A stretch of 64,000 bases of DNA, taken from Microbacterium helvum (GTDB lineage: Bacteria; Actinomycetota; Actinomycetes; Actinomycetales; Microbacteriaceae). The notes under the pieces are model-generated. The model was not told where the DNA came from. It saw nothing but the letters and a program-made list of their open reading frames with translations, and made no database searches. Position numbers and translations under genes: made by a program. Positions within the stretch are counted from its first letter, which is position 1. Every line of letters begins with the position of its first letter. Shown in pieces: positions 46,141-53,503 of the stretch. Location of the stretch: contig NZ_JACXZS010000001.1 of assembly GCF_014779795.1 (NCBI RefSeq), positions 434,001 to 498,000 on the forward strand. Reading direction: 5' to 3'.

Positions 46141-46748
46141 CCGTCGACCTCCTCGAGGGATGCCAGCCATTTCGTCTGGAGCACACCCGGCCGGCCGGGT
46201 GCGATGATGCGGGCCGGGTAGCCGTGATCCAGACCCAGCGTCGCGCCGTTGAGCTCGAGCGCGATCAGCGTGAGCGGATCCCAGGCGTACTGGGCAGGCA
46301 TCGTCGTGGTGCGGTAGGCGCCGCGTTGCTGCAAGCTGACCAGCCGGATCGTGCTCCGCCGATCACAGCCCGCCTCACCGAGCAGATCGCCGAGCCGCAC
46401 GCCGCGCCAATGCGCCGAGGCGCTCCAGCCTTCGACGCACGCGATCGGCAGGACTGCCTCGTGCTGCACCATCGCGAGGAGCTCGTCACGGGTGTACGCG
46501 CGGTCGTCGCCACGCCGTGTACGCACCGTGAGCGTCCAGCCCGGCTCGCGCGCCGATGTCGTCACCCCGGCCTGCTTCGCGGTGCGGTTCACCGGCAGCG
46601 TCTGCGGGCCCTGCCCCTTCACGCGCGGCGCGAAGAGGTTCAACGGCGACAGCGCGTCGAAGGATTGCCCGGCCGTGAGCGCGACGAGCGCCGCAGCCGA
46701 CGCGGCGACACCGGCGAGGAAGACCCGACGCCCTGTCTCGTCGGTCAC
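46137..46748 (-). CDS. Tat-exported molybdopterin oxidoreductase (sulfite-oxidase fold)
   Basis: A 203-residue molybdopterin enzyme. The N terminus TGRRVFLAGVAASAAALVAL is a twin-arginine signal or anchor. The core shows the Mo-ligating Cys in LPIACVEGWSAS, followed by HWRGVRLGDLLGEAG and HGYPARIIAPG. It is close to the size of a bare sulfite-oxidase-fold domain, as in MsrP/YedY, without the dimerisation domain. Substrate unknown. GTG overlaps the cytochrome b stop (GTGA). Acts outside the membrane, probably fed electrons by the cytochrome. Confidence 0.82.
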   Translation of the reverse strand: MTDETGRRVFLAGVAASAAALVALTAGQSFDALSPLNLFAPRVKGQGPQTLPVNRTAKQAGVTTSAREPGWTLTVRTRRGDDRAYTRDELLAMVQHEAVLPIACVEGWSASAHWRGVRLGDLLGEAGCDRRSTIRLVSLQQRGAYRTTTMPAQYAWDPLTLIALELNGATLGLDHGYPARIIAPGRPGVLQTKWLASLEEVDG

Positions 46749-47347
46749 GACTCCCCCTCGGCGTCGCCGGCCACGTCGGACGCGGCGTCGGGGGATGCCG
46801 CCTCCCGATGCCAATGGCGCACGATGATCGGCAGCTTCACCGCGAGGTGGACGACGATCGCACCGCTCACGACCCACGAGAGGGCCCAGTGGGTGCGGAC
46901 GAATGAGAATGGCCACGGATACCACTGGAAGGTGTTGAGCGTTCCCATCACGAGCTGCAGCAACGCGGTCGACACGAGCAGTGCCACCGAGCCGCGCTCC
47001 AGCAGGTCCGCCACGGAGCGCACCGGCGGCCAGGCGAACAGCCGCGGGTAGACGACCCACAGCTTGGCGAGCACCAGCGGCAGCAGCGCAGTGCCGACGG
47101 CGACGTGCAGGCCCTGCGACCACGCGTAGAGCTCGATGGGCCGTGTCGGCAGTGGCAGCCAGGCGATCGGGTGCTGCTGCAGATGGCTGTAGATGCCCGT
47201 GAGAAAGCAGACAGCGAAGCCGACGCCGACGATCCGCCCCAGCACCACTGCCGTGCGCGGTGTGCGCTCCGGGGCATCCAGTGCACCGCGGATACGCGTC
47301 GCGGCACGCTCGAGCGACGACTCGAGACGTTGGGTGATTCCGCTCAT
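46745..47347 (-). CDS. Membrane cytochrome b-type protein (partner of molybdoenzyme)
   Basis: A 200-residue protein with four main hydrophobic helices. Histidines placed for haem b are in GIYSHLQQHP, WSQGLHVAVG, VRTHWALSW and VVHLAVKLP. It resembles cytochrome b561/YedZ-type partners that pass electrons between quinone and a periplasmic molybdoenzyme. First gene of the minus-strand operon. GACACT (47360-47355, minus) lies 7 nt before the ATG, with the CGTAA element 35 bp further up. Confidence 0.82.
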   Translation of the reverse strand: MSGITQRLESSLERAATRIRGALDAPERTPRTAVVLGRIVGVGFAVCFLTGIYSHLQQHPIAWLPLPTRPIELYAWSQGLHVAVGTALLPLVLAKLWVVYPRLFAWPPVRSVADLLERGSVALLVSTALLQLVMGTLNTFQWYPWPFSFVRTHWALSWVVSGAIVVHLAVKLPIIVRHWHREAASPDAASDVAGDAEGES

Positions 47348-47391
47348 GCCGCTCAGTGTCGCCTCGGCCCGGCACCCGCGTCCGCGGCATC

Positions 47392-47412
47392 CGGTTACGA
47401 AGCGCGGACAAC
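47392..47412 (-). promoter_or_regulatory. Shared activator-like element, cytochrome b promoter
   Basis: Minus strand GTTGTCCGCGCTTCGTAACC (47412-47393) repeats the element at 43734-43754. In both cases 44 nt separate the 21-bp element from the start codon, and the CGTAA end lies 35 bp from the -10. Confidence 0.65.
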
Positions 47413-47440
47413 CGCGGAAGACCGCCGGGCCGTCACCGAA

Positions 47441-47491
47441 CCGTAAGGGTTCAGCGCGGTACGGCCAGGGCCGGTTTGCCAGGCTGGACGC
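47441..47491 (+). promoter_or_regulatory. Phosphorylase promoter with CGTAA element
   Basis: CCGTAAGGGTT begins at 47441; CGTAA ends 34 bp before CAGGCT (47480-47485), which is 6 nt before the GTG at 47492. The spacing equals that of the two other promoters in the cluster within one base. Confidence 0.55.
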
Positions 47492-48325
47492 GTGGTAAAC
47501 ACGAACGCATCTGAGACGCCGCGGGTCGGCGTGATCGGCGGATCGGGCCTGTACCGTCTGCTGGACCAGCCCCGGCTGGTCGAGGTCGCGACGCCGTACG
47601 GCCCACCGTCGTCTCACGTGGCGGTGGGCACGTTCGCAGACCGCACAGTCGCGTTCCTGGCGCGGCACGGCACCGGCCACACCGTCCCGCCGCAACGCAT
47701 CAATTACCGCGCGAACCTGTGGGCGCTGGCATCCCTCGGTGTGCGGTCGGTGATCGGCTCGTCGGCGGTCGGCAGCATCACACCTGAGATGCCCGCCGAC
47801 ACCTTCGTCGTGCCGGACCAGCTCATCGATCGCACACGTGATCGGGCCGACACCTACTTCGACGGTGCCGACGTGCAGCACCTCGGATTCGCCGACCCTT
47901 TCGACCCCGTCGTGCGATCAGCATTGTGCGACGCGCTCCGTCGTCGCGGCGAGAGCTTCGTCCCGGTGGGGACGACCCTCGTGATCCCCGGACCGCGGTT
48001 CTCGACCCGGGCGGAGTCACGGGCCTGGCGGCTGCTGGGGGCCGACATCCTCAACATGACGCAGTACCCCGAATCGGCGCTGGCCGCCGAGCTCGGCATG
48101 GGGTACGCGAGTCTGTCGTTCGTGACGGACGCCGACGTGGGACGCGCACCGGACGACGAGGCGGTCTCGGCCGAGGTCGTGTTTCAGCGGCTGAGCGCCG
48201 CACAGGACCGCATCATCGGGACGATCGCCGATGCGATCCGGTTGCTGCCGGCCGAACCGGAACCCCGCGCGCTCGTCGACCCCGCCGCGACGGCGCGGGT
48301 GCTCACGCTCACGGTTGCGCCGTGA
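47492..48325 (+). CDS. MTAP-like purine nucleoside phosphorylase
   Basis: A 277-residue phosphorylase of the S-methyl-5'-thioadenosine type. Phosphate-site motif VIGGSGLY, HGTGHTVPPQRINYRANLWA, signature NMTQYPESALAAELG and purine-recognition TDAD (usual TDYD) are present, so adenine specificity seems kept. It splits a 5'-modified adenosine into adenine and a 5-modified ribose 1-phosphate. It may serve methionine salvage, but no salvage genes are nearby, and it overlaps the epimerase start (GTGA), so a pathway role is favoured. Confidence 0.85.
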   Translation: MVNTNASETPRVGVIGGSGLYRLLDQPRLVEVATPYGPPSSHVAVGTFADRTVAFLARHGTGHTVPPQRINYRANLWALASLGVRSVIGSSAVGSITPEMPADTFVVPDQLIDRTRDRADTYFDGADVQHLGFADPFDPVVRSALCDALRRRGESFVPVGTTLVIPGPRFSTRAESRAWRLLGADILNMTQYPESALAAELGMGYASLSFVTDADVGRAPDDEAVSAEVVFQRLSAAQDRIIGTIADAIRLLPAEPEPRALVDPAATARVLTLTVAP

Positions 48326-49407
48326 CCGCTGCCGGCGGCCCCGCACCCGGAACCCTGTTGGTCACCGGCGGTGCCGGTTTCATCGGCACCCACGTCGTGG
48401 CGCAGGCCGCAGCGGCAGGGTGGGACGTGCGCGTGCTCGACAGCTTCCGCACCGATGTGCATGCGAGCGATGCCGCGACCCCCGCCGGTGTGCGCACCGT
48501 GCGCGCCGACATCACCGACAGGGCCGCGCTGCGGGAGTCACTGTCGGGTGTCGACGTCGTCTGCCACCAGGCGGCGAAGGTCGGGCTCGGCGTCGACCTC
48601 GGCGATGCCCCCGACTATGTGCGCTCGAACGACCTGGGAACGGCGGTCCTCCTGGCCGAGGTGGCCAGCGCAGGCGTCGACCGCCTCGTGCTGGCGTCGT
48701 CGATGGTCGTCTACGGCGAAGGCCGCTACCGCGACGCGCGCGGCGTGATCGCCGCGCCGCCCCGACTGAGGCGCGACTTGGAGGCGGGACGGTTCGAGCC
48801 GGTGTCGCCCCGCACGCGCGAGCCGCTCGTGCCCGAGCTCATCGACGAGACCGCACCGCTGGACCCGCGCAACGTCTACGCCGCGACGAAGGTCTCCCAG
48901 GAGCACCTCGTGTCGGCGTGGGCGCGCGAGACCGGCGGACGGGCGGCGCTGCTGCGATACCACAACGTGTACGGGCCGGGTATGCCCCAGGCGACGCCCT
49001 ACGCCGGGGTGGCCTCGCTGTTCCGTTCGGCCCTGGAGGTCGGACGGGCCCCCACCGTGCTGGAGGACGGTGCTCAGCGACGGGACTTCGTGCACGTGAG
49101 CGACGTCGCTGCGGCCAATGTCGCCGCGATCGAGGGAACGACGGCGATGTCACCGGGAACGGCGCGCGCCTACAACGTCGCCAGCGGCGAGGTGCACACC
49201 GTCGGCGAGATGGCCGCCGTGCTGTCGGACGCCTTCGGCGGCCCGGCCCCGGTCGTCGTGGGCGGGTACCGGCTGGGCGACGTCCGGCACATCACCGCAT
49301 CAGCGCAACGGCTGCGCGAAGAACTCGGCTGGCGGCCCACGATCGGCTTCATGCAGGGGATGCGGGAGTTCGCGCACGCCCCGCTGCGACGACCCGCGGG
49401 CACATGA
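48322..49407 (+). CDS. NAD-dependent nucleotide-sugar epimerase/dehydratase
   Basis: A 361-residue extended SDR. TGGAGFIGTHVVAQA binds NAD; the catalytic pair is YAATK near residue 186, after LASSMVVYGEG. A stretch of about 35 residues after the Tyr-Gly (RYRDARGVIAAPPRLRRDLE and beyond) is longer than in standard UDP-glucose epimerases and may set substrate choice. GTG start overlaps the phosphorylase stop. Cytoplasmic; sugar unknown. Confidence 0.87.
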   Translation: MTAAGGPAPGTLLVTGGAGFIGTHVVAQAAAAGWDVRVLDSFRTDVHASDAATPAGVRTVRADITDRAALRESLSGVDVVCHQAAKVGLGVDLGDAPDYVRSNDLGTAVLLAEVASAGVDRLVLASSMVVYGEGRYRDARGVIAAPPRLRRDLEAGRFEPVSPRTREPLVPELIDETAPLDPRNVYAATKVSQEHLVSAWARETGGRAALLRYHNVYGPGMPQATPYAGVASLFRSALEVGRAPTVLEDGAQRRDFVHVSDVAAANVAAIEGTTAMSPGTARAYNVASGEVHTVGEMAAVLSDAFGGPAPVVVGGYRLGDVRHITASAQRLREELGWRPTIGFMQGMREFAHAPLRRPAGT

Positions 49408-49424
49408 CCGGGCAGGACCGATGA
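49404..49424 (+). CDS. Six-codon bridging ORF
   Basis: ATG at 49404 overlaps the epimerase stop (ATGA) and encodes only MTGQDR; its TGA at 49422-49424 overlaps the ATG of the next gene (49421). It may hand ribosomes from one gene to the next. Expression is inferred from the double overlap only. Confidence 0.3.
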   Translation: MTGQDR

Positions 49425-50782
49425 GCGCAAAGGACACGGCCGCCGGCATCCATCGTGAACTTCGCGTCCGCGCGGCGTCGATCGGGCTCGTCGCCACTGT
49501 CCTCCTGGTGGTGGCGGCGATAGCGATCCCGCTGCTGACGGGGTGGGACGTGCGAGCCGGATCCTTCGCCCCGCTGCACTCGATCCTCGTCCTGCGGGTA
49601 GGGCCGGGCACCCCCGCCGCCATCCTGCTCGCCGTGGCCGCCGTCGCGTTCGCCCCCCGGGTGGTGCGATGGCCGTGGCGGCGACTGCTGGTCGCCGTGT
49701 ACGGCTACGGCGTCGCCTGGATGCTGGCACTGGCCACGGTGTACGGCCTGGACGGAGTGGGGGCGATCCTCGACCACCGCACCGAGTATCTCGAGACCGC
49801 GCGCACGGTGACCGACATCGGCGCGACCCTGCGCGACTACATCGCGCACATCCCGCTCGACAGCGAGGCGAACTGGCCGGTGCACCTGGCCGGCCATCCG
49901 CCCGGCGCGCTGCTGTTCTTCGTGGTGCTCGTCCGAATCGGGCTGGGCAGCGCGCTGGCAGCCGGGGTCGTGATCACCCTCATCGCGGGCTCTACCGCGC
50001 TTGCGGTCATGGCCACGGCCCTACGGCTGGGCGGCGAGACGTTCGCGCGACGGGCCGCGCCGTTCCTCGCCGTCGGGCCGGCGGCCATCTGGATGTGCGT
50101 CTCGGCGGACGCCATGTTCGCCGCTGTCGCCGCCTGGGCGACGTTGCTGCTGACCGTCGCCGCCACCTCACGCCGGACGACGGTCGTCGTGCTCGCCGGG
50201 GTGGGCTCGGGCATCCTCTACGGGTACTGCGTCATGCTCTCGTACGGCCTTCCGCTGCTCGGCATCCTCGCGATCACCGTGCTGGTGCTCACCCGCTCCT
50301 GGCGACCGCTGCCGTTCGCGGTGGTCGGCGCGATGACCGTCGTCGGCGTGTTCGCGTGGGCCGGATTCGCATGGTGGGAAGCGCTGCCCGTGCTGCGCGA
50401 CCGCTACTGGGCGGGCATCGCGAGCGACCGACCCGGCGCGTACTGGACGTGGGCGAACCTCGCCGCCGTCGCGGTCTGCGCAGGGCCGTGGGTGGGCGCA
50501 GGGCTGGGAGTGGCCGTCGTCGACGCGCGGGCGCGGGGCGACGATCCACGCTCGCGCGCGCGTCGTCGCATCGCCTTCCTCGCGCTTGCGGGATTGGCGA
50601 TGTGCGTGGCCGCCACGCTCTCGCAGATGAGCCGCGCGGAGGTGGAACGGATCTGGCTGCCGTTCGTGCCCTGGATGCTCTTGGCAACCGGGCTGCTGCC
50701 TGAACGCTGGCGACGGTCCGGTCTGATCGTGCAGGTCGCGTTCGCCATCGTGGTGCAGACGCTGCTGTACACGCGCTGGTGA
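49421..50782 (+). CDS. Polytopic membrane protein, GT-C-like
   Basis: A 453-residue membrane protein with about twelve hydrophobic segments. A first external loop contains VYGLDGVGAILDHRTEYLET, and HLAGHPPGALLFFVVLVRIG resembles the acceptor region of actinobacterial mannosyltransferase-like GT-C proteins. No classical DxD is clear, so transferase activity is inferred. It would move a sugar from a lipid carrier to an outside acceptor. Weak ribosome site (GGCAGG); probably coupled through the six-codon ORF. Confidence 0.7.
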   Translation: MSAKDTAAGIHRELRVRAASIGLVATVLLVVAAIAIPLLTGWDVRAGSFAPLHSILVLRVGPGTPAAILLAVAAVAFAPRVVRWPWRRLLVAVYGYGVAWMLALATVYGLDGVGAILDHRTEYLETARTVTDIGATLRDYIAHIPLDSEANWPVHLAGHPPGALLFFVVLVRIGLGSALAAGVVITLIAGSTALAVMATALRLGGETFARRAAPFLAVGPAAIWMCVSADAMFAAVAAWATLLLTVAATSRRTTVVVLAGVGSGILYGYCVMLSYGLPLLGILAITVLVLTRSWRPLPFAVVGAMTVVGVFAWAGFAWWEALPVLRDRYWAGIASDRPGAYWTWANLAAVAVCAGPWVGAGLGVAVVDARARGDDPRSRARRRIAFLALAGLAMCVAATLSQMSRAEVERIWLPFVPWMLLATGLLPERWRRSGLIVQVAFAIVVQTLLYTRW

Positions 50783-50810
50783 GCCAGCCCGTCCCCGCGT
50801 CTGCGGTGCG

Positions 50811-51572
50811 CTACCTGTCCAACTGGAGGCGGTGCCAGGCGAGGAGCGTCAGCCCGCCGAAAACAACCGGGATGCTGGGGACAAGGGCGAGCTGAGCTGC
50901 GGTGACGCTGCCCGGGTCGATCGCCCACAGGGCGGGTGCGATGAGCGGGAACCAGGCGCCGCTGCCGGTGAAGGCCATCACCTGGGCGATCACCAGCAGG
51001 CCGATCGCGGTGGCGATCCCCGGCAGCAGACCGCGTCCGAGCGTCGCCGCCCAGGCCACCGGTGTCGCGACCAGTCCGACGAGGATCGTCAGGGGGATCT
51101 GCCGGGCCAGCGGGCCCCACGCGGCGGGGTCCGGCATCCCGAATCCGATCAGCATTCCGAGCAGCAGCATGGCCGCACAGAGTGCGGCCCCCACCAGCAC
51201 CGTCCACACCAGATAGACCACCAGCTTGGCGAGCACGATGGTCCACCGCGGGACCGGCAGCGCGAACAGGCCCGTGATGGTGCCTTCGGCGAACTCGCGG
51301 CCAACGAGCCAGCTGAGCCCGATCCCCAGCGCGGGCATGACACCGGCGGCGGTGATCTGTGCGGCGACGGCCAGCAGCGCCGGCCACCCTTCGAGGTCGG
51401 CGACGGGGCCCAGCTTGGCGGTCAGCTGCGGGTCACCGAGATTCATCGCGGCGAGGATGCCGGCGACCAGCGCCGTGACGCTGACCACGAGAAGGCCGGT
51501 GGTCCAACGCAGCACGCGGGCGGAGATCGCCTTGCGTCCTTCGGTGGCCAGCGCGGCCCGCAACGCGCTCAT
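50811..51572 (-). CDS. ABC-2-type transporter permease
   Basis: A 253-residue membrane protein with about six helices; GRKAISARVLRWTTGLLVVS at the start and GREFAEGTITGLFALPVPR after the second helix are typical for ABC-2 exporters. It pairs with the ATPase encoded upstream (ATGA overlap at 51569-51572). Likely exports a drug, lipid or peptide. Last gene of the TetR-ABC operon; converges with the GT-C-like gene. Confidence 0.85.
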   Translation of the reverse strand: MSALRAALATEGRKAISARVLRWTTGLLVVSVTALVAGILAAMNLGDPQLTAKLGPVADLEGWPALLAVAAQITAAGVMPALGIGLSWLVGREFAEGTITGLFALPVPRWTIVLAKLVVYLVWTVLVGAALCAAMLLLGMLIGFGMPDPAAWGPLARQIPLTILVGLVATPVAWAATLGRGLLPGIATAIGLLVIAQVMAFTGSGAWFPLIAPALWAIDPGSVTAAQLALVPSIPVVFGGLTLLAWHRLQLDR

Positions 51573-52297
51573 GCCTGCCCCCGCCGCTCGTCATCGGCAA
51601 GAACCAGCGCGAAGAACGCCTGCTCGAGGTATGAACCGGCAGGATCGAGAGCGCCCACCACCCGACCCGCGTTGACGACGGTAATCCCGTCCGCCACGCG
51701 TGCGACCTCGTCCAGATGATGACTGGACACCAGCACGGCGCTGCCGACATCGCGCAGACGGCGCAACGCATCACGCAGGATCAGCACGCCTGCAGGATCG
51801 AGCGTGCTCGTCGGCTCGTCGAGCACGAGCACGCGGGGCTGATGCTGCATCGCGGCGGCGAGGCCGACACGCTGCCGATTTCCGGCTGAGAGACGACGAA
51901 CCCGCACCGTCGCGTAGCGCTCAAGAGCGAACGCGTTGATGGCGGCATCGACGATGTCGGCGGCGACGGATGCCGGGACTCCGTGCAGCCGCGCGGCGAG
52001 CAGCAGATTCTCTCGTGCGGTGAGGTCGCCGTACGCCAGCGGCTGCTCGATGACGTGCCCGACGCGTGACCACGCTGATGCCGGCATCCTGTCCAGCAGG
52101 GTGCCGTCCATCCGGACCTCGCCGGAGGAAGGGCGCAGCATTCCCAGAAGAAGCTTCATCAGGGTCGTCTTGCCGGCGCCGTTCAACCCGGCCAAGGCCC
52201 GTATCTCGCCCGCGTGCACCCGCAGATCGATACCGTGCACCCCAGCGCCCCCGCGGAATGCACGGCTGACATCCGTCGCCGCGAGTGCGGCACTCAT
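51569..52297 (-). CDS. ABC transporter ATP-binding protein
   Basis: A 242-residue ATPase. Walker A AGLNGAGKTTLMKLLLG, signature motif LSAGNRQRVGLAAAM (in place of LSGGQ), Walker B VLVLDEPTSTLD and switch His in VLVSSHHLDEV are all present. It drives the ABC-2 permease encoded next. Both ends overlap the neighbours by 4 bp, so TetR, ATPase and permease are one translational unit. Confidence 0.92.
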   Translation of the reverse strand: MSAALAATDVSRAFRGGAGVHGIDLRVHAGEIRALAGLNGAGKTTLMKLLLGMLRPSSGEVRMDGTLLDRMPASAWSRVGHVIEQPLAYGDLTARENLLLAARLHGVPASVAADIVDAAINAFALERYATVRVRRLSAGNRQRVGLAAAMQHQPRVLVLDEPTSTLDPAGVLILRDALRRLRDVGSAVLVSSHHLDEVARVADGITVVNAGRVVGALDPAGSYLEQAFFALVLADDERRGQA

Positions 52298-52866
52298 CGT
52301 GACTCCGCCCCGTCGAGCACGTCGAGGGCGAGCCGGATCACGTCGTCAAGAGGCGTCTCACCCGGACCGATGGCCCAGGCGGTCAGGGCCTCCATCAGCG
52401 CGGCCAGCGTCGCGGCAGCCGCGATCCGCGCGGTCAGCGGGTCAACTCCCGTACCGGCGAGCGCGGCGGCGATCGCCTCTTCGGTCACCCGAGTGTTTCC
52501 GCGAATCGCGGCCGCAAGGCCTGGGGACTGGGCGGCGATCCGCATGCGGCGACGCACCTCCTGCTCCGCCGGCTCCGGCACAGAACGCCATGCCGCCCGC
52601 ACGCCGGCGATCACACGGTCCAGCGCAGGCCGGTCGGCCGGTTGATCGGCCACGGCGGCAGCGATCACCGGGTCGTAGGGGTCGTCCAGCAGCAGACGAT
52701 CCTTCGAGGCGAAGTGCCGGAACAGGGTCATCTCGCTCACGCCCGCAGCGGAAGCGATCTGAGCTGTCGTCGTCCGGTCATAGCCGTGACGGTCGAACAG
52801 CTCCAACGCGGCCGCAAGGATCCTCTGCCGCGTCCGCTCGCGTTTCGTCAGTTGAGTGTCGCCCAC
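52294..52866 (-). CDS. TetR-family regulator of the ABC exporter
   Basis: A 190-residue TetR repressor: RTRQRILAAALELFDRHGYD, TTAQIASAAGVSEMTLFRHF, ASKDRLL, then a helical ligand domain. First gene of the exporter operon (ATGA overlap with the ATPase). The GTG at 52866 lies 6 nt after TAACAT (minus strand, 52878-52873), which is inside a perfect 17-bp palindrome, so it very probably represses its own operon. Confidence 0.9.
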   Translation of the reverse strand: MGDTQLTKRERTRQRILAAALELFDRHGYDRTTTAQIASAAGVSEMTLFRHFASKDRLLLDDPYDPVIAAAVADQPADRPALDRVIAGVRAAWRSVPEPAEQEVRRRMRIAAQSPGLAAAIRGNTRVTEEAIAAALAGTGVDPLTARIAAAATLAALMEALTAWAIGPGETPLDDVIRLALDVLDGAESR

Positions 52867-52872
52867 ACGTTT

Positions 52873-52889
52873 ATGTTAGTAACTAACAT
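52873..52889. promoter_or_regulatory. TetR operator over a leaderless -10
   Basis: ATGTTAGT-A-ACTAACAT, a perfect 8-1-8 palindrome. The minus-strand -10 TAACAT is its proximal half, 6 nt before the GTG. Binding would block RNA polymerase directly. Confidence 0.75.
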
Positions 52890-53023
52890 TTCATGGCGAT
52901 ACGGCAACCGACATCTCGGCCGGATACCTGGCCTCCGCGACGGCCGCCTCAGCAGTATGGTCGGTGGTGGAGAGCCGGGAAGTCTGGTCGGCGCAGTGCT
53001 GCGTTGCAACGAAAGGCCCTCCC

Positions 53024-53503
53024 ATGCACGCGTCGGATATCCAGGTGGAACTTCCCCTCGTCGACCGCAGCACGAACGCTGTCGAGGCCGCGCGTCTCAT
53101 CGCCGAGAATCGCTTCGCCGCTCTCGTGGTCGCCGACCCCACTGGCCGCCCGGTCGCGGTGGTCTCGTCCGCGGACGTCCTCGGGCTGTTGATACCCAAC
53201 TACGTACTCGATGACATGGCTCTCGCCGGGGTGATCGACGAGGCCGGCGCGGAGGAGATGTGGGCCCATGCCGCCGGCCGTACGATCGGCGAACTGCTGG
53301 ATGACGACGAAGTCTCGGTACGGGAGCTGCTGCGGGTCGACTCCGACAGCACATTGTTGGAGATCGCCACGCTGATGGTGGATGCGCACGCACAGATAGC
53401 TGCGGTAAAGGGCACCCCTGGCGGATTCGTGACGCTGCCCGCGGTGATGGACGGCATCCTCTCCGCGTTCGATGCGCCCGGTGCGCCCGGTGCGGCAGCG
53501 TGA
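53024..53503 (+). CDS. CBS-domain protein
   Basis: A 159-residue protein with two CBS motifs: ELPLVDRSTNAVEAARLIAE with FAALVVADPTGRPVAVVSSA, and VRELLRVDSDSTLLEIATLM. About 45 residues separate them. CBS pairs bind adenine nucleotides and often gate transporters. GAAAGG precedes the ATG at 53024. The stop overlaps the GTG of the permease gene, so it probably regulates that transporter. Confidence 0.85.
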   Translation: MHASDIQVELPLVDRSTNAVEAARLIAENRFAALVVADPTGRPVAVVSSADVLGLLIPNYVLDDMALAGVIDEAGAEEMWAHAAGRTIGELLDDDEVSVRELLRVDSDSTLLEIATLMVDAHAQIAAVKGTPGGFVTLPAVMDGILSAFDAPGAPGAAA

